Source: Lentisphaerota bacterium (GTDB lineage Bacteria > Verrucomicrobiota > Kiritimatiellia > RFP12 > UBA3636). From it: a stretch of DNA of 11,689 nt. The notes under the pieces were generated by a model. It saw only the letters and a program-made list of their open reading frames with translations, had not been told where the DNA came from and ran no database searches. Both the position numbers and the translations under genes were made by a program. Shown here one piece after another: positions 5,434 through 11,689 of this stretch (position 1 is the stretch's first letter; each line of letters begins with the position of its first letter). The DNA is taken from assembly GCA_022837245.1 (NCBI GenBank), contig JALHHX010000064.1, positions 1-11,689 on the forward strand, read 5' to 3'.

Positions 5434-5450
5434 TTGGCACGGCGCCTGCA
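5434..5450 (+). promoter_or_regulatory. Sigma-54 (-24/-12) promoter of the ATPase gene cluster
   Basis: TTGGCACG (5434-5441), GCGC, then CTGCA (5446-5450) matches the sigma-54 consensus TGGCACG-N4-TTGCW at every position except one (C for the first T). The invariant GG (5436-5437) and GC (5448-5449) are separated by exactly 10 bp. The predicted transcription start is near 5461, giving a leader of about 80 nt before the ATG at 5541. The gene for a sigma-54 activator lies upstream in the same window, which supports the assignment. Confidence 0.75.
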
Positions 5451-5540
5451 TGGTAGACCGCAAACCCTATTTGATCCTGGCGGGATGCATCCACGGCTGG
5501 ACGACGCCCGCCCAATTCGAACACAGACAGCGAGGCACGC

Positions 5541-7385
5541 ATGACACTCACCATCGCCAGCGGCAAAGGCGGCACCGGAAAGACGACGTTTTCCGTGAAC
5601 CTGGCCTGGGCATTGGCCCGGCGCGAAGAGACGAAACCCGAGGCGGAGCGCCGCGAGATCCGGCTCCTGGACTGCGACGTGGAGGAGCCCAACGACCACC
5701 TGTTCGTCAATCCGACGTTCACCGAGCGGGAAAGCGTCGAAGTCCTCAAGCCGGCCTGGGACGCCACGCATTGCACGGCCTGCGGCCAATGCGCCGAAGC
5801 CTGCCACTACAACGCCATCGCCGTCGTCAACAAGCAGGTGCTGATCTTCAACGACCTCTGCCATTCCTGCGGCGCCTGCGCCTTCGTCTGCCCCGTCAAG
5901 GCCATCTCCGAGAAGACGACGAAGATCGGCACGGTCGAGGCCGCGCCGGATCACGCGCCGTTCTTCTTCGCGCACGGCCTGCTCGACATCGGCGAGGCGC
6001 TCGCGCCCAAGGTCGTCGAAGCCGTAAAGCGCCGGATCAAGCCCGAGGCCGTCAACATCCTCGACGCCTCGCCCGGCACGGCCTGCCCCGTCGTGAAGGC
6101 CGTCGAAGGGTCGGACGCCGTGCTGCTCGTCACCGAGCCGACACCCTTTGGCCTCAACGATCTGAAACTCGCCGTCGGCCTGACCCTGAAGCTTCGAGTG
6201 CCGACCGGCATCGTCGTGAACCGCTCCGACGGCGAGGACCGCATCATCGCCGACTACGTCGAATCCATCGGGATTCCCATCGCGGGGCGCATCCCCTTCA
6301 AACGCGAGTACGCCGAGGCGTACGCCTCCGGCGCGATCCTCGCCGAGCGCTTCCCCGAACTGCGCGACAACCTGCTCGCCATCGTCGACAACCTCGCCAC
6401 GGCCTGTCCTCCCGCGCCCTCGGAGGAGGTCTTCGCGCTGGAATCCGGCGCCCACCCGCCCTTCGCTAAGGGAACCGCAGAACGCTACCGCGAGGTCACC
6501 GTCATCAGCGGCAAGGGCGGCACCGGCAAGACGACCGTGGTCGGTTCGCTCGCCGTCCTCAACGGCGACCAGGTTCTGGCGGACAACGACGTCGACGCGG
6601 CCGACCTGCACCTGCTGCTCACACCCCGCGTCCTCGAGGGGCACGACTTCGTCGGCGGGTCGAAATGCACGATCCGCAGCGCGGAATGCTTCAGTTGCGG
6701 CCGTTGCGCGGACGCCTGCCACTTCGGCGCGATCCACATGGACGGCCCCGCCAACGACCTCGTCGGCATGACCTACCGCATCGATCCGCTGGTCTGCGAG
6801 GGCTGCGGTCTCTGTCCGCGCGTCTGCCCGGTGAAGGCCATCGCCTCGGAGCCCAACGTCACCGGCCGCTGGTACCGCTCCGCCACGGACCACGGTCCGA
6901 TGCTGCACGCCAAGCTCGGCCTCGCGGAGGAGAACTCCGGGCGGCTCGTCGCCAAGGTGCGCCAGGCGGCGGCGGACGAAGCCCGCGCGCTCGGGCGAGA
7001 CCGCATCCTCGGCGACGGCCCTCCGGGAACCGGCTGCCCGGTGATCGCCTCGGTCTCCGGTTGCGATCTCGTGCTGATGGTGACGGAGCCCACCGTCTCC
7101 GGCGTCCACGACCTGGAACGCGTGCTCCAGCTCGTCGCCCACTTCGGCGTGCCGGCGGCGATCGTGATCAACAAGGCCGATCTGAACGCGGAGCAGGCGG
7201 CGCGAATCGAATCGCTCGCCGCGGCGCGCGGCGCGACGATCCTCGGGCGCATCCCCTTCGACCGCACGGTCAACGACGCGCTCATGGCCGGCAAGACGGT
7301 GGTCGACTTCGGCGACTCCCCGGCCCGGACGGCGATCCTCGAAATCCACCGTTCCCTCCAGCAGCGCATCGAATCGCTGTCCTGA
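5541..7385 (+). CDS. Fused tandem MinD/Mrp-type ATPase with four [4Fe-4S] ferredoxin motifs
   Basis: The 614-aa protein is two homologous halves in one chain. Half 1 (1-290) has a deviant Walker A GKGGTGKTT (8-16), LDCDVEEPNDHLF (43-55), two ferredoxin motifs (C78/81/84/88 and C107/110/113/117) and DASPGTACP (175-183). Half 2 (318-614) has Walker A 324-332, DNDVDAADLHLLL (348-360), two ferredoxin motifs (C383/386/389/393 and C419/422/425/429) and DGPPGTGCP (492-500). Each half therefore resembles a CobQ/MinD-type P-loop ATPase with an inserted 2[4Fe-4S] ferredoxin. In sulfate reducers and archaea these are usually two adjacent genes, such as the MinD-like ATPases of the Desulfovibrio Orp system. 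The likely role is ATP-dependent electron transfer or Fe-S/metal-cluster handling in the cytoplasm. A GAGG Shine-Dalgarno site lies 5 nt before the ATG. Confidence 0.93.
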   Translation: MTLTIASGKGGTGKTTFSVNLAWALARREETKPEAERREIRLLDCDVEEPNDHLFVNPTFTERESVEVLKPAWDATHCTACGQCAEACHYNAIAVVNKQVLIFNDLCHSCGACAFVCPVKAISEKTTKIGTVEAAPDHAPFFFAHGLLDIGEALAPKVVEAVKRRIKPEAVNILDASPGTACPVVKAVEGSDAVLLVTEPTPFGLNDLKLAVGLTLKLRVPTGIVVNRSDGEDRIIADYVESIGIPIAGRIPFKREYAEAYASGAILAERFPELRDNLLAIVDNLATACPPAPSEEVFALESGAHPPFAKGTAERYREVTVISGKGGTGKTTVVGSLAVLNGDQVLADNDVDAADLHLLLTPRVLEGHDFVGGSKCTIRSAECFSCGRCADACHFGAIHMDGPANDLVGMTYRIDPLVCEGCGLCPRVCPVKAIASEPNVTGRWYRSATDHGPMLHAKLGLAEENSGRLVAKVRQAAADEARALGRDRILGDGPPGTGCPVIASVSGCDLVLMVTEPTVSGVHDLERVLQLVAHFGVPAAIVINKADLNAEQAARIESLAAARGATILGRIPFDRTVNDALMAGKTVVDFGDSPARTAILEIHRSLQQRIESLS

Positions 7386-7386
7386 C

Positions 7387-7423
7387 CGCCTCCGCGAGGA
7401 AACAAAGTTGACTCGCGGAGGCG
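7387..7423 (+). terminator. Strong hairpin directly after the ATPase gene
   Basis: CGCCTCCGCGAG (7387-7398), a 13-nt loop and CTCGCGGAGGCG (7412-7423) form a perfect 12-bp stem beginning two bases after the ATPase stop. No T tract follows (CAAGGGTTCAGG), so it is not a classical intrinsic terminator. It could be a partial terminator or an RNA-stabilising stem that lowers expression of the downstream genes relative to the ATPase. Confidence 0.5.
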
Positions 7424-7493
7424 CAAGGGTTCAGGGTTCAGGTTGCAATCCCTCAATCAAAAATTCAAAATCAAAAAATCACTCCCCTCTCCC

Positions 7494-7850
7494 ATGAAAA
7501 TCCTGATCGTCTTCAACCACCAGCCCTACGACGGCACCGACATCGCCTGGAATGGCTTGCGCCTCGCTGGAAAACTCTGCGACGCCGGTGCCGATGTGCG
7601 CATCTTCCTCATGAACGACGCCGTCGACATGGCCCGGGACGCCTGCGAGCCGCCGCCGGGCTACGACCAGCATCTCGGCGCGATGCTCAAGGCGCTGATC
7701 GCCAACGGCGTCTCCGTCAAGGTCTGCGGCACCTGCATGGCCCGGTGCGGCATCCACCGAAACGAACCCTACTTCGCCGGGGCAACGCCCTCGACGATGC
7801 CCGAGTTGGCAGCCTGGATACTCGAAACCGACCGGACACTGACGTTCTAG
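7494..7850 (+). CDS. DsrE/DsrF-like family protein
   Basis: This 118-aa cytoplasmic protein has the DsrE fold pattern: MKILIVFNHQPYDGTDIAWNG at the start, LAGKLCDAGADVRIFLMNDAV in the middle, and a Cys loop CGTCMARCG (C78, C81, C85). A final part PSTMPELAAWILETDRTLTF is also family-like. DsrE-like proteins bind or transfer persulfide sulfur through a conserved Cys near the third Cys position here; some relatives have other small-molecule roles. The ATG at 7494 starts the recognisable domain. An upstream in-frame start at 7443 would add 17 residues encoded by AT-rich repeated DNA and is unlikely. No Shine-Dalgarno site is visible (CTCCCCTCTCCC before ATG). Its place after the ferredoxin-ATPase suggests a sulfur or electron-transfer role in the same pathway. 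Confidence 0.85.
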   Translation: MKILIVFNHQPYDGTDIAWNGLRLAGKLCDAGADVRIFLMNDAVDMARDACEPPPGYDQHLGAMLKALIANGVSVKVCGTCMARCGIHRNEPYFAGATPSTMPELAAWILETDRTLTF

Positions 7851-7890
7851 GATCGCGCAGGAAGCGCGAAACCAGCGGAGGACTACTGAA

Positions 7891-8676
7891 ATGAAAGCCA
7901 TGCACACACCCGCGACGCACAGCGCCCCCTTCGACGCGCTGGCGGAATCGTACGACGCATGGTACGACGCGCCGGACGGCCGGCGGCTTTTCTCGGAAGA
8001 GGTGACGGGGCTGCGGGATCTGCTCGAGGAGGCGCCGCGCCCATGGCTCGAAGTCGGCGTCGGCACGGGGCGCTTCGCCGAGGCGCTGCACATCGACGAA
8101 GGCATAGAACCGAGCGAAACCATGCGCCGCCTCGCGGCCAACCGCGGCGTGACCGTGCGCGCAGGCCGCGCCGAGGCGCTTCCGTACGACTCGGACAGCT
8201 TCGGAGAGGTGTTGCTGGTCATGTCGCTCTGCTTTCTTGACGATCCGAACGCGGCGCTGCGCGAATGTCGGCGGATCCTCCGCCGCGACGGCGTGCTGAT
8301 CGTGGGCATCGTCCCGCGGGAGAGCCCACTGGGCCGGCGTTACGCCGAGAAGGCGGCGGCGGGGCATCCCTTCTATTCGAAGGCGACCTTTTACACGCCG
8401 CGCGACGTCCGCAGGCTCGCCGAACGCGCGGGCTTCGCCTTCGTCCGCGCCGTGAGCTGCCTGCTGGAACCGCCCGGCGAGGCACCGCCGCCCGCGTCCG
8501 CGCCTCGCGACGGAATCCTCCCCGGCGCGGGGTTTGTCGCGATGTCCTTCGCGCCCTCGCCGATGGCGGCGGAGGAATTCTCCGCCTGCGAGGCGGGAGA
8601 CCGGGAGACGGCACATGAGATGAACGGGACGGGGATCTGCGCCCACACGCAAAGACAAGGAAGTCCGCCATGCTGA
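7891..8676 (+). CDS. Class I SAM-dependent methyltransferase
   Basis: The protein has 261 aa. It starts FDALAESYDAWYD (14-26), then motif I WLEVGVGTGRF (52-62), the acidic turn GIEPSETM (71-78), RAEALPYDSDSFGEVLLV (93-110) and a motif III region LRRDGVLIVGI (130-140). This is the Methyltransf_11 pattern for SAM binding. The substrate cannot be read from sequence. A good Shine-Dalgarno site GGAGG (7877-7881) lies 9 nt before the ATG. The last 40 or so residues after GAGFVAMSF are low in predicted structure and look like an extension beyond the usual family end. The stop overlaps the next gene's start (ATGCTGA, 8670-8676), so the two methyltransferase-domain genes are translationally coupled. 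Confidence 0.9.
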   Translation: MKAMHTPATHSAPFDALAESYDAWYDAPDGRRLFSEEVTGLRDLLEEAPRPWLEVGVGTGRFAEALHIDEGIEPSETMRRLAANRGVTVRAGRAEALPYDSDSFGEVLLVMSLCFLDDPNAALRECRRILRRDGVLIVGIVPRESPLGRRYAEKAAAGHPFYSKATFYTPRDVRRLAERAGFAFVRAVSCLLEPPGEAPPPASAPRDGILPGAGFVAMSFAPSPMAAEEFSACEAGDRETAHEMNGTGICAHTQRQGSPPC

Positions 8677-9902
8677 AAGTCCTTCTCGAATTGAAGAAAC
8701 ACGCCCCGTTCACGGCCTTCGGGACGTTCACCGGGATCGTGATCATGGCGGCGCTGTCGCAAAGCGGAATTTCCGAAGCGGCGGCCGACCGGCTGTTCTG
8801 GTTCTTCCATCCCGTCCACGTCCTGCTCAGCGCGCTCGTCACGGCGGGCATGTACCGTCGCCACGGTGGACAGGGCGTTGCGGCGACGTTGATCGTAGGC
8901 TACGTCGGCTCGGTCGGCATCGCCACGCTCAGCGACAATCTCATCCCCTTCGCAGGAGAATGGATGCTGAACATGCCCAACCGCGGCCTGCACCTGGGCT
9001 TCATCGAGAAGTGGTGGCTTGTCAACCCGCTGGCGTTGCTCGGCGCACTGATCGCCTTCGGGCGGCCGCGCACCCAGTTCCCGCATGCCGGGCACGTCCT
9101 GCTCAGCACCTGGGCCTCGCTTTTCCACATGATGGCGGCGATGGGCGGTGGCGAGATCGGGGCGACGACGATCGTCCTGATGGGCACCTTCCTCTTCCTC
9201 GCGGTGTGGCTGCCCTGCTGCACGAGCGACATCGTCTTTCCGCTCGTCGCCGTGCTCGCGGTGTCCGGCCCCAAGGCCCGGCGGCAGTGGCTGGACGCGA
9301 CTGGCTGCGAACTCGTCCGCAGCCTCGGCGTCCAGCCCGGCGACCGCGTCCTGGACTTCGGCTGCAACTGGGGCGCCTACGCGATCCCGCTCGCGCAGAC
9401 GGTCGGCTCCGGCGGCGAGGTCGTGGCCGTGGAGCGCAATCCCAAAGCCATCCGCGCGCTGCGGAGGAATCTGGAAAAACGCGCGGTGCGGAACATCCGG
9501 ATCGCGGAAGACTGGGCGGCCGTGCGCGGAGCGGCCGGCGCCCGCCCGTTCCAGGCGATTCTGCTCTTCGACGTGCTGCACATGATGCCGGCGGACGGAC
9601 GGGCTCGGCTCTACGCCGACGTCCGCGAAATGCTGGCGGACGTCGGTCGGCTTGCCATCCATCCCAAGCACACGCGCGAAAACCAACCGGCCCGCCATTT
9701 CAGCTCGTGCTCGGAAGCGGACGTCCAGGCCGAGATCGAATCCGCCGGGTTCCGCCTGGCGGAGCGCCGCGAAGTCCGTCTCTGGCATGGCCACGATCAG
9801 GAGGCGGGATGCCTCCTGATCTTCGCGAAAGCTTCCGTGCCGAAGACGACGGAAGCCGACTTTTCACCCTCGTACGACACCTCGAAGCCGCAATCAGCAT
9901 AA
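8670..9902 (+). CDS. Polytopic membrane domain fused to class I methyltransferase
   Basis: The protein has 410 aa. Residues 1-200 form an integral membrane domain with about six hydrophobic segments (near 13-33, 43-62, 68-86, 115-131, 140-160 and 165-198). Conserved-looking polar residues in it include H47/H50 (FHPVH), D89 (TLSDN), E97, H108, H139/H142 (PHAGH), H153, and C183/C184 with D187 (CCTSD). I do not recognise a named family, but the His/Cys/Asp set suggests metal binding or transport. Residues about 205-390 are a SAM methyltransferase domain: VLDFGCNWGAYAIPLA (227-242) as motif I, VVAVERNP, and AILLFDVLHMM. Its motif I reads GCNWG rather than GxGxG. A Shine-Dalgarno site AAGGAAG (8657-8663) is present. 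The domains are presumably a fusion of two once separate proteins, placing the methyltransferase at the inner membrane. Confidence 0.88.
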   Translation: MLKVLLELKKHAPFTAFGTFTGIVIMAALSQSGISEAAADRLFWFFHPVHVLLSALVTAGMYRRHGGQGVAATLIVGYVGSVGIATLSDNLIPFAGEWMLNMPNRGLHLGFIEKWWLVNPLALLGALIAFGRPRTQFPHAGHVLLSTWASLFHMMAAMGGGEIGATTIVLMGTFLFLAVWLPCCTSDIVFPLVAVLAVSGPKARRQWLDATGCELVRSLGVQPGDRVLDFGCNWGAYAIPLAQTVGSGGEVVAVERNPKAIRALRRNLEKRAVRNIRIAEDWAAVRGAAGARPFQAILLFDVLHMMPADGRARLYADVREMLADVGRLAIHPKHTRENQPARHFSSCSEADVQAEIESAGFRLAERREVRLWHGHDQEAGCLLIFAKASVPKTTEADFSPSYDTSKPQSA

Positions 9903-9931
9903 GACAGCAAGACGCCAAAAGAAAACGACCC

Positions 9932-11299
9932 ATGAAGAAAACCGACGTCATCGTCATCGGCGGCAGCGCAGCCGGCCTCACCGCCGCCATCACCGCCAAA
10001 CGGCACTACCCGAACAAGAGCGTGCTGTGCATCCGCCAGGAAAAGAAGGTCTCCATCCCCTGCGGCATCCCCTACGCCTTCGGCGTGGTGGGAACCCCCG
10101 AGAAGAACTTGATCCCGGCGGACGAGTCGCTGGCGAAGAGCGGCGTCGACTCGCTTGTCGGGCGCGTCGTGGGCATCGATCGAGACGCCAAGACGGTCAC
10201 CACCGACGATGGCGCCCGGCATGGGTATGAACGCCTGATCGTCGCCACCGGATCGAACCCGATCGTGCCGCCGCTGCCCGGCCACGACATGGCGAACATC
10301 TTCGCGATCCGCAAGGACGTCGACTACCTCGCCGGGGTCATCGCCGCGCTGGACCAGGCGAAAGGCCTCTGCATCGTCGGCTGCGGCTTCATCGGCGTGG
10401 AGATCGCCGAAGAATGCAAGCGGCTCCGCCCGAATTTGAAAGTCAACATCGTCGAGATGCTCACCCACTGCCTCCAGCTCGTGTACGACGAGGACTTCTG
10501 CCTCAAGGCCGAGGAGACGCTGCGCAAGGAGGGCATCGACCTCCAGCTCGACGCCAAGGTCGCCGCCTTCGAAGGCGACGGCAAGGTCGAGCGCGTCCGG
10601 CTCGCGGACGGCAACGCGATCGAGGCCGACATCGTGATCGTGGGCATCGGCGCGGCGGCGAATGCCGAGCTGGCCAGGGAGGCCGGGCTGGAAATCGACA
10701 ACCGCGGCTCGATCCGCGTCAACCGCTACATGCAAACCAGCGATCCCGAGGTCTTCGCCTGCGGCGACTGCGCCGACAAGATCTCCTTCTTCGACGGCAA
10801 GCCCTCCGGGCTCAAGCTCGCCTCGATCGCCACGATGGAGGCGCGCATCGCCGGCGCCAACCTCTTCTCGATCTCCCGGGCCAACCGCGGGGTCATCGGC
10901 GTCTACTCGACCGTGCTGGGCGACAGCGCCTTCGCCGTGGCGGGGCTCACGCTCAAGCAGGCGCGCGACAAGGGCTACAACGTCGTCGTCGGGGAGGCCG
11001 AGTCCTCGAACCGCCACCCCGGCTGCATGCCCGGCGGCACGCCCCTGCGGGTCCGCCTGGTCTTCGAAGCCGGCAGCCAGGTGATCATCGGCGGACAGGT
11101 CATCGGCGCCAAGAGCGGCGGCGAACTCATCAACGCCATCAGCGCCTGCATCCACCAGCGCATGACGGCCGACGACATCGCCACGTTCCAGACCGGCACG
11201 CACCCCGCCCTGACGGCCTCGCCGATCGCCTACCAACTTGTCAACGCCGCCGAGCTGGCCATCGCCGAATGCCAGAAGCTGCGCCGCAAGCACCGCTGA
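9932..11299 (+). CDS. CoA-disulfide reductase / NADH oxidase-like FAD oxidoreductase
   Basis: This 455-aa cytoplasmic flavoprotein belongs to the pyridine nucleotide-disulfide oxidoreductase group. There is an N-terminal FAD site VIVIGGSAAGLTAA (6-19) and a single active-site Cys in SIPCGIPYAFG (C44), as in CoA-disulfide reductases, NADH oxidases and persulfide reductases. These are followed by ATGSNP (105-110), an NAD(P)H site IVGCGFIGVEIAEE (148-161), a second FAD motif EVFACGDCAD (273-282) and a C-terminal dimerisation domain to 455. The length is usual for the family. It lacks the CxxxxC pair of lipoamide dehydrogenase-type enzymes. The first 29 bp gap after the membrane fusion gene and the same strand suggest one operon. 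Likely reactions are NAD(P)H-dependent reduction of a disulfide, persulfide or oxygen; the exact substrate is unknown. Confidence 0.92.
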   Translation: MKKTDVIVIGGSAAGLTAAITAKRHYPNKSVLCIRQEKKVSIPCGIPYAFGVVGTPEKNLIPADESLAKSGVDSLVGRVVGIDRDAKTVTTDDGARHGYERLIVATGSNPIVPPLPGHDMANIFAIRKDVDYLAGVIAALDQAKGLCIVGCGFIGVEIAEECKRLRPNLKVNIVEMLTHCLQLVYDEDFCLKAEETLRKEGIDLQLDAKVAAFEGDGKVERVRLADGNAIEADIVIVGIGAAANAELAREAGLEIDNRGSIRVNRYMQTSDPEVFACGDCADKISFFDGKPSGLKLASIATMEARIAGANLFSISRANRGVIGVYSTVLGDSAFAVAGLTLKQARDKGYNVVVGEAESSNRHPGCMPGGTPLRVRLVFEAGSQVIIGGQVIGAKSGGELINAISACIHQRMTADDIATFQTGTHPALTASPIAYQLVNAAELAIAECQKLRRKHR

Positions 11300-11309
11300 G
11301 GCCACCGCG

Positions 11310-11689
11310 ATGGAACACGTCAGCTACGCCCAGAGCCTCAGAAGCCAAGTCGGCGCGCTCCCGCTCTTTCTCCCCGGCGTCCGGGCCGTGATCCGCGACG
11401 CGCACGAACGCGTGCTGCTGCAGCGGCGGGCGGACACGGGCCGCTGGGGTCTTCCCGGCGGCGCCGTCGAACTGGGCGAGACCGCCCTGCAGGCCCTCCG
11501 GCGCGAAGTCCGCGAGGCGGCAGCGCGTGAGGATGTCAGCCACATCCTGCACCGCTTCCGCGGCCTGCAGTTCGGCGGAGAATCCACCGTCATGTATCGT
11601 TCCGAGCGGCAGCAGTGGTGTCTTCTCTCCGGTAACGATTCCCTGAATTGTTGCCTTCACGTTTGCCACGTCGAACTTCACAACGAAAG
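11310..11689 (+). pseudogene. Nudix hydrolase, broken inside the Nudix box (partial)
   Basis: The ATG at 11310 opens 10 bp after the flavoprotein stop. Residues 22-69 are clearly Nudix: PGVRAVIRDAHERVLLQRR, TGRWGLPGGAVELGETALQA, then LRREVRE (63-69). The Nudix box should continue EETG but instead reads AAARED, and everything after residue 69 (base about 11516) is unlike any Nudix protein although the frame stays open to the window end. The catalytic EExG glutamates are therefore lost. Either the gene was cut by a rearrangement or the contig end is a chimeric join. If intact in the genome, it would be a pyrophosphatase at the end of the operon. Confidence 0.75.
11520..11689 (-). other. Possible coding fragment of another gene, minus strand, off the right edge
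   Basis: From the right edge inwards the minus strand reads a protein-like stretch with VKFDVANVKATIQGIV, then TGEKTPLLPLGTIHDGGFSAE and AVQDVADILTR. It loses this character exactly where the plus-strand Nudix reading begins. I do not recognise the family. GC content is lower than in the Nudix part. This supports a join near 11516-11525 between two unrelated sequences. Confidence 0.35.

Noticed and set aside
5415..7349. Long antisense frame of 644 codons opposite the ATPase gene (and similar ones opposite 464-1864, 8670-9902 and 9932-11299).
   Set aside because: Composition is typical of antisense of GC-rich genes (Asp/Gly/Arg-rich, no domains); the sense frames carry clear motifs.
1..11689. 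CRISPR arrays, tRNA, rRNA and phage structural genes.
   Set aside because: No regularly spaced direct repeats of suitable length, no cloverleaf or rRNA-like sequence and no phage proteins were seen.

Overview
The window is GC-rich coding DNA from a probable anaerobe, interrupted by a more AT-rich stretch (about 1865-2900). Suited to anaerobes are a C_GCAxxG_C_C redox protein, ferredoxin-containing MinD/Mrp-type ATPases, a DsrE-like protein and a CoA-disulfide-reductase-like flavoprotein. A fragment at the left edge resembles the WNTAANW-type repeats of large surface proteins, common in Verrucomicrobia/Kiritimatiellota/Lentisphaerota. The phylum is therefore a guess (PVC group, with Desulfobacterota as the alternative). 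Both window edges look like broken or chimeric joins, which is typical of a metagenomic contig.

Layout. (1) 1-462 is a C_GCAxxG_C_C protein whose N-terminus is replaced by foreign sequence. It is stop-start coupled to a PAS-AAA+-Fis sigma-54 activator (464-1864). (2) A convergent lipoprotein gene (1800-2399, minus) overlaps the activator's 3' end. (3) A complete insertion element lies at 2532-4928. It has 21-bp imperfect terminal inverted repeats and a 6-bp flanking direct repeat GAAGGG. It carries a DDE transposase (minus) and a divergent DUF6788 gene (plus) that share a short promoter region with an inverted repeat. (4) A roughly 600-bp intergenic region (4935-5540) contains an AT-rich 32-bp palindrome, GC-rich hairpins and a near-consensus sigma-54 (-24/-12) promoter at 5434-5450. 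(5) A plus-strand gene cluster at 5541-11299 encodes a double ferredoxin-MinD ATPase fused in one chain, a DsrE-like protein, a class I methyltransferase, a membrane-domain/methyltransferase fusion and a CoA-disulfide-reductase/NADH-oxidase-like flavoprotein. (6) A Nudix hydrolase gene (from 11310) breaks inside the Nudix box near 11516 and runs into unrelated sequence.

How it may work together. The activator, the sigma-54 promoter and the ferredoxin-MinD ATPases resemble the sigma-54-controlled Orange Protein (Orp) loci of Desulfovibrio. However, no NifX/ORP-type metal-cluster protein is visible here. Instead the cluster has DsrE, two methyltransferase domains, an uncharacterised membrane domain and a disulfide reductase. 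My inference is a redox-sensed, sigma-54-switched pathway handling Fe-S, sulfur or metal species, possibly with a methylation step. Its substrate cannot be read from the sequence. The insertion element separates the regulator gene from its probable target promoter without breaking either.
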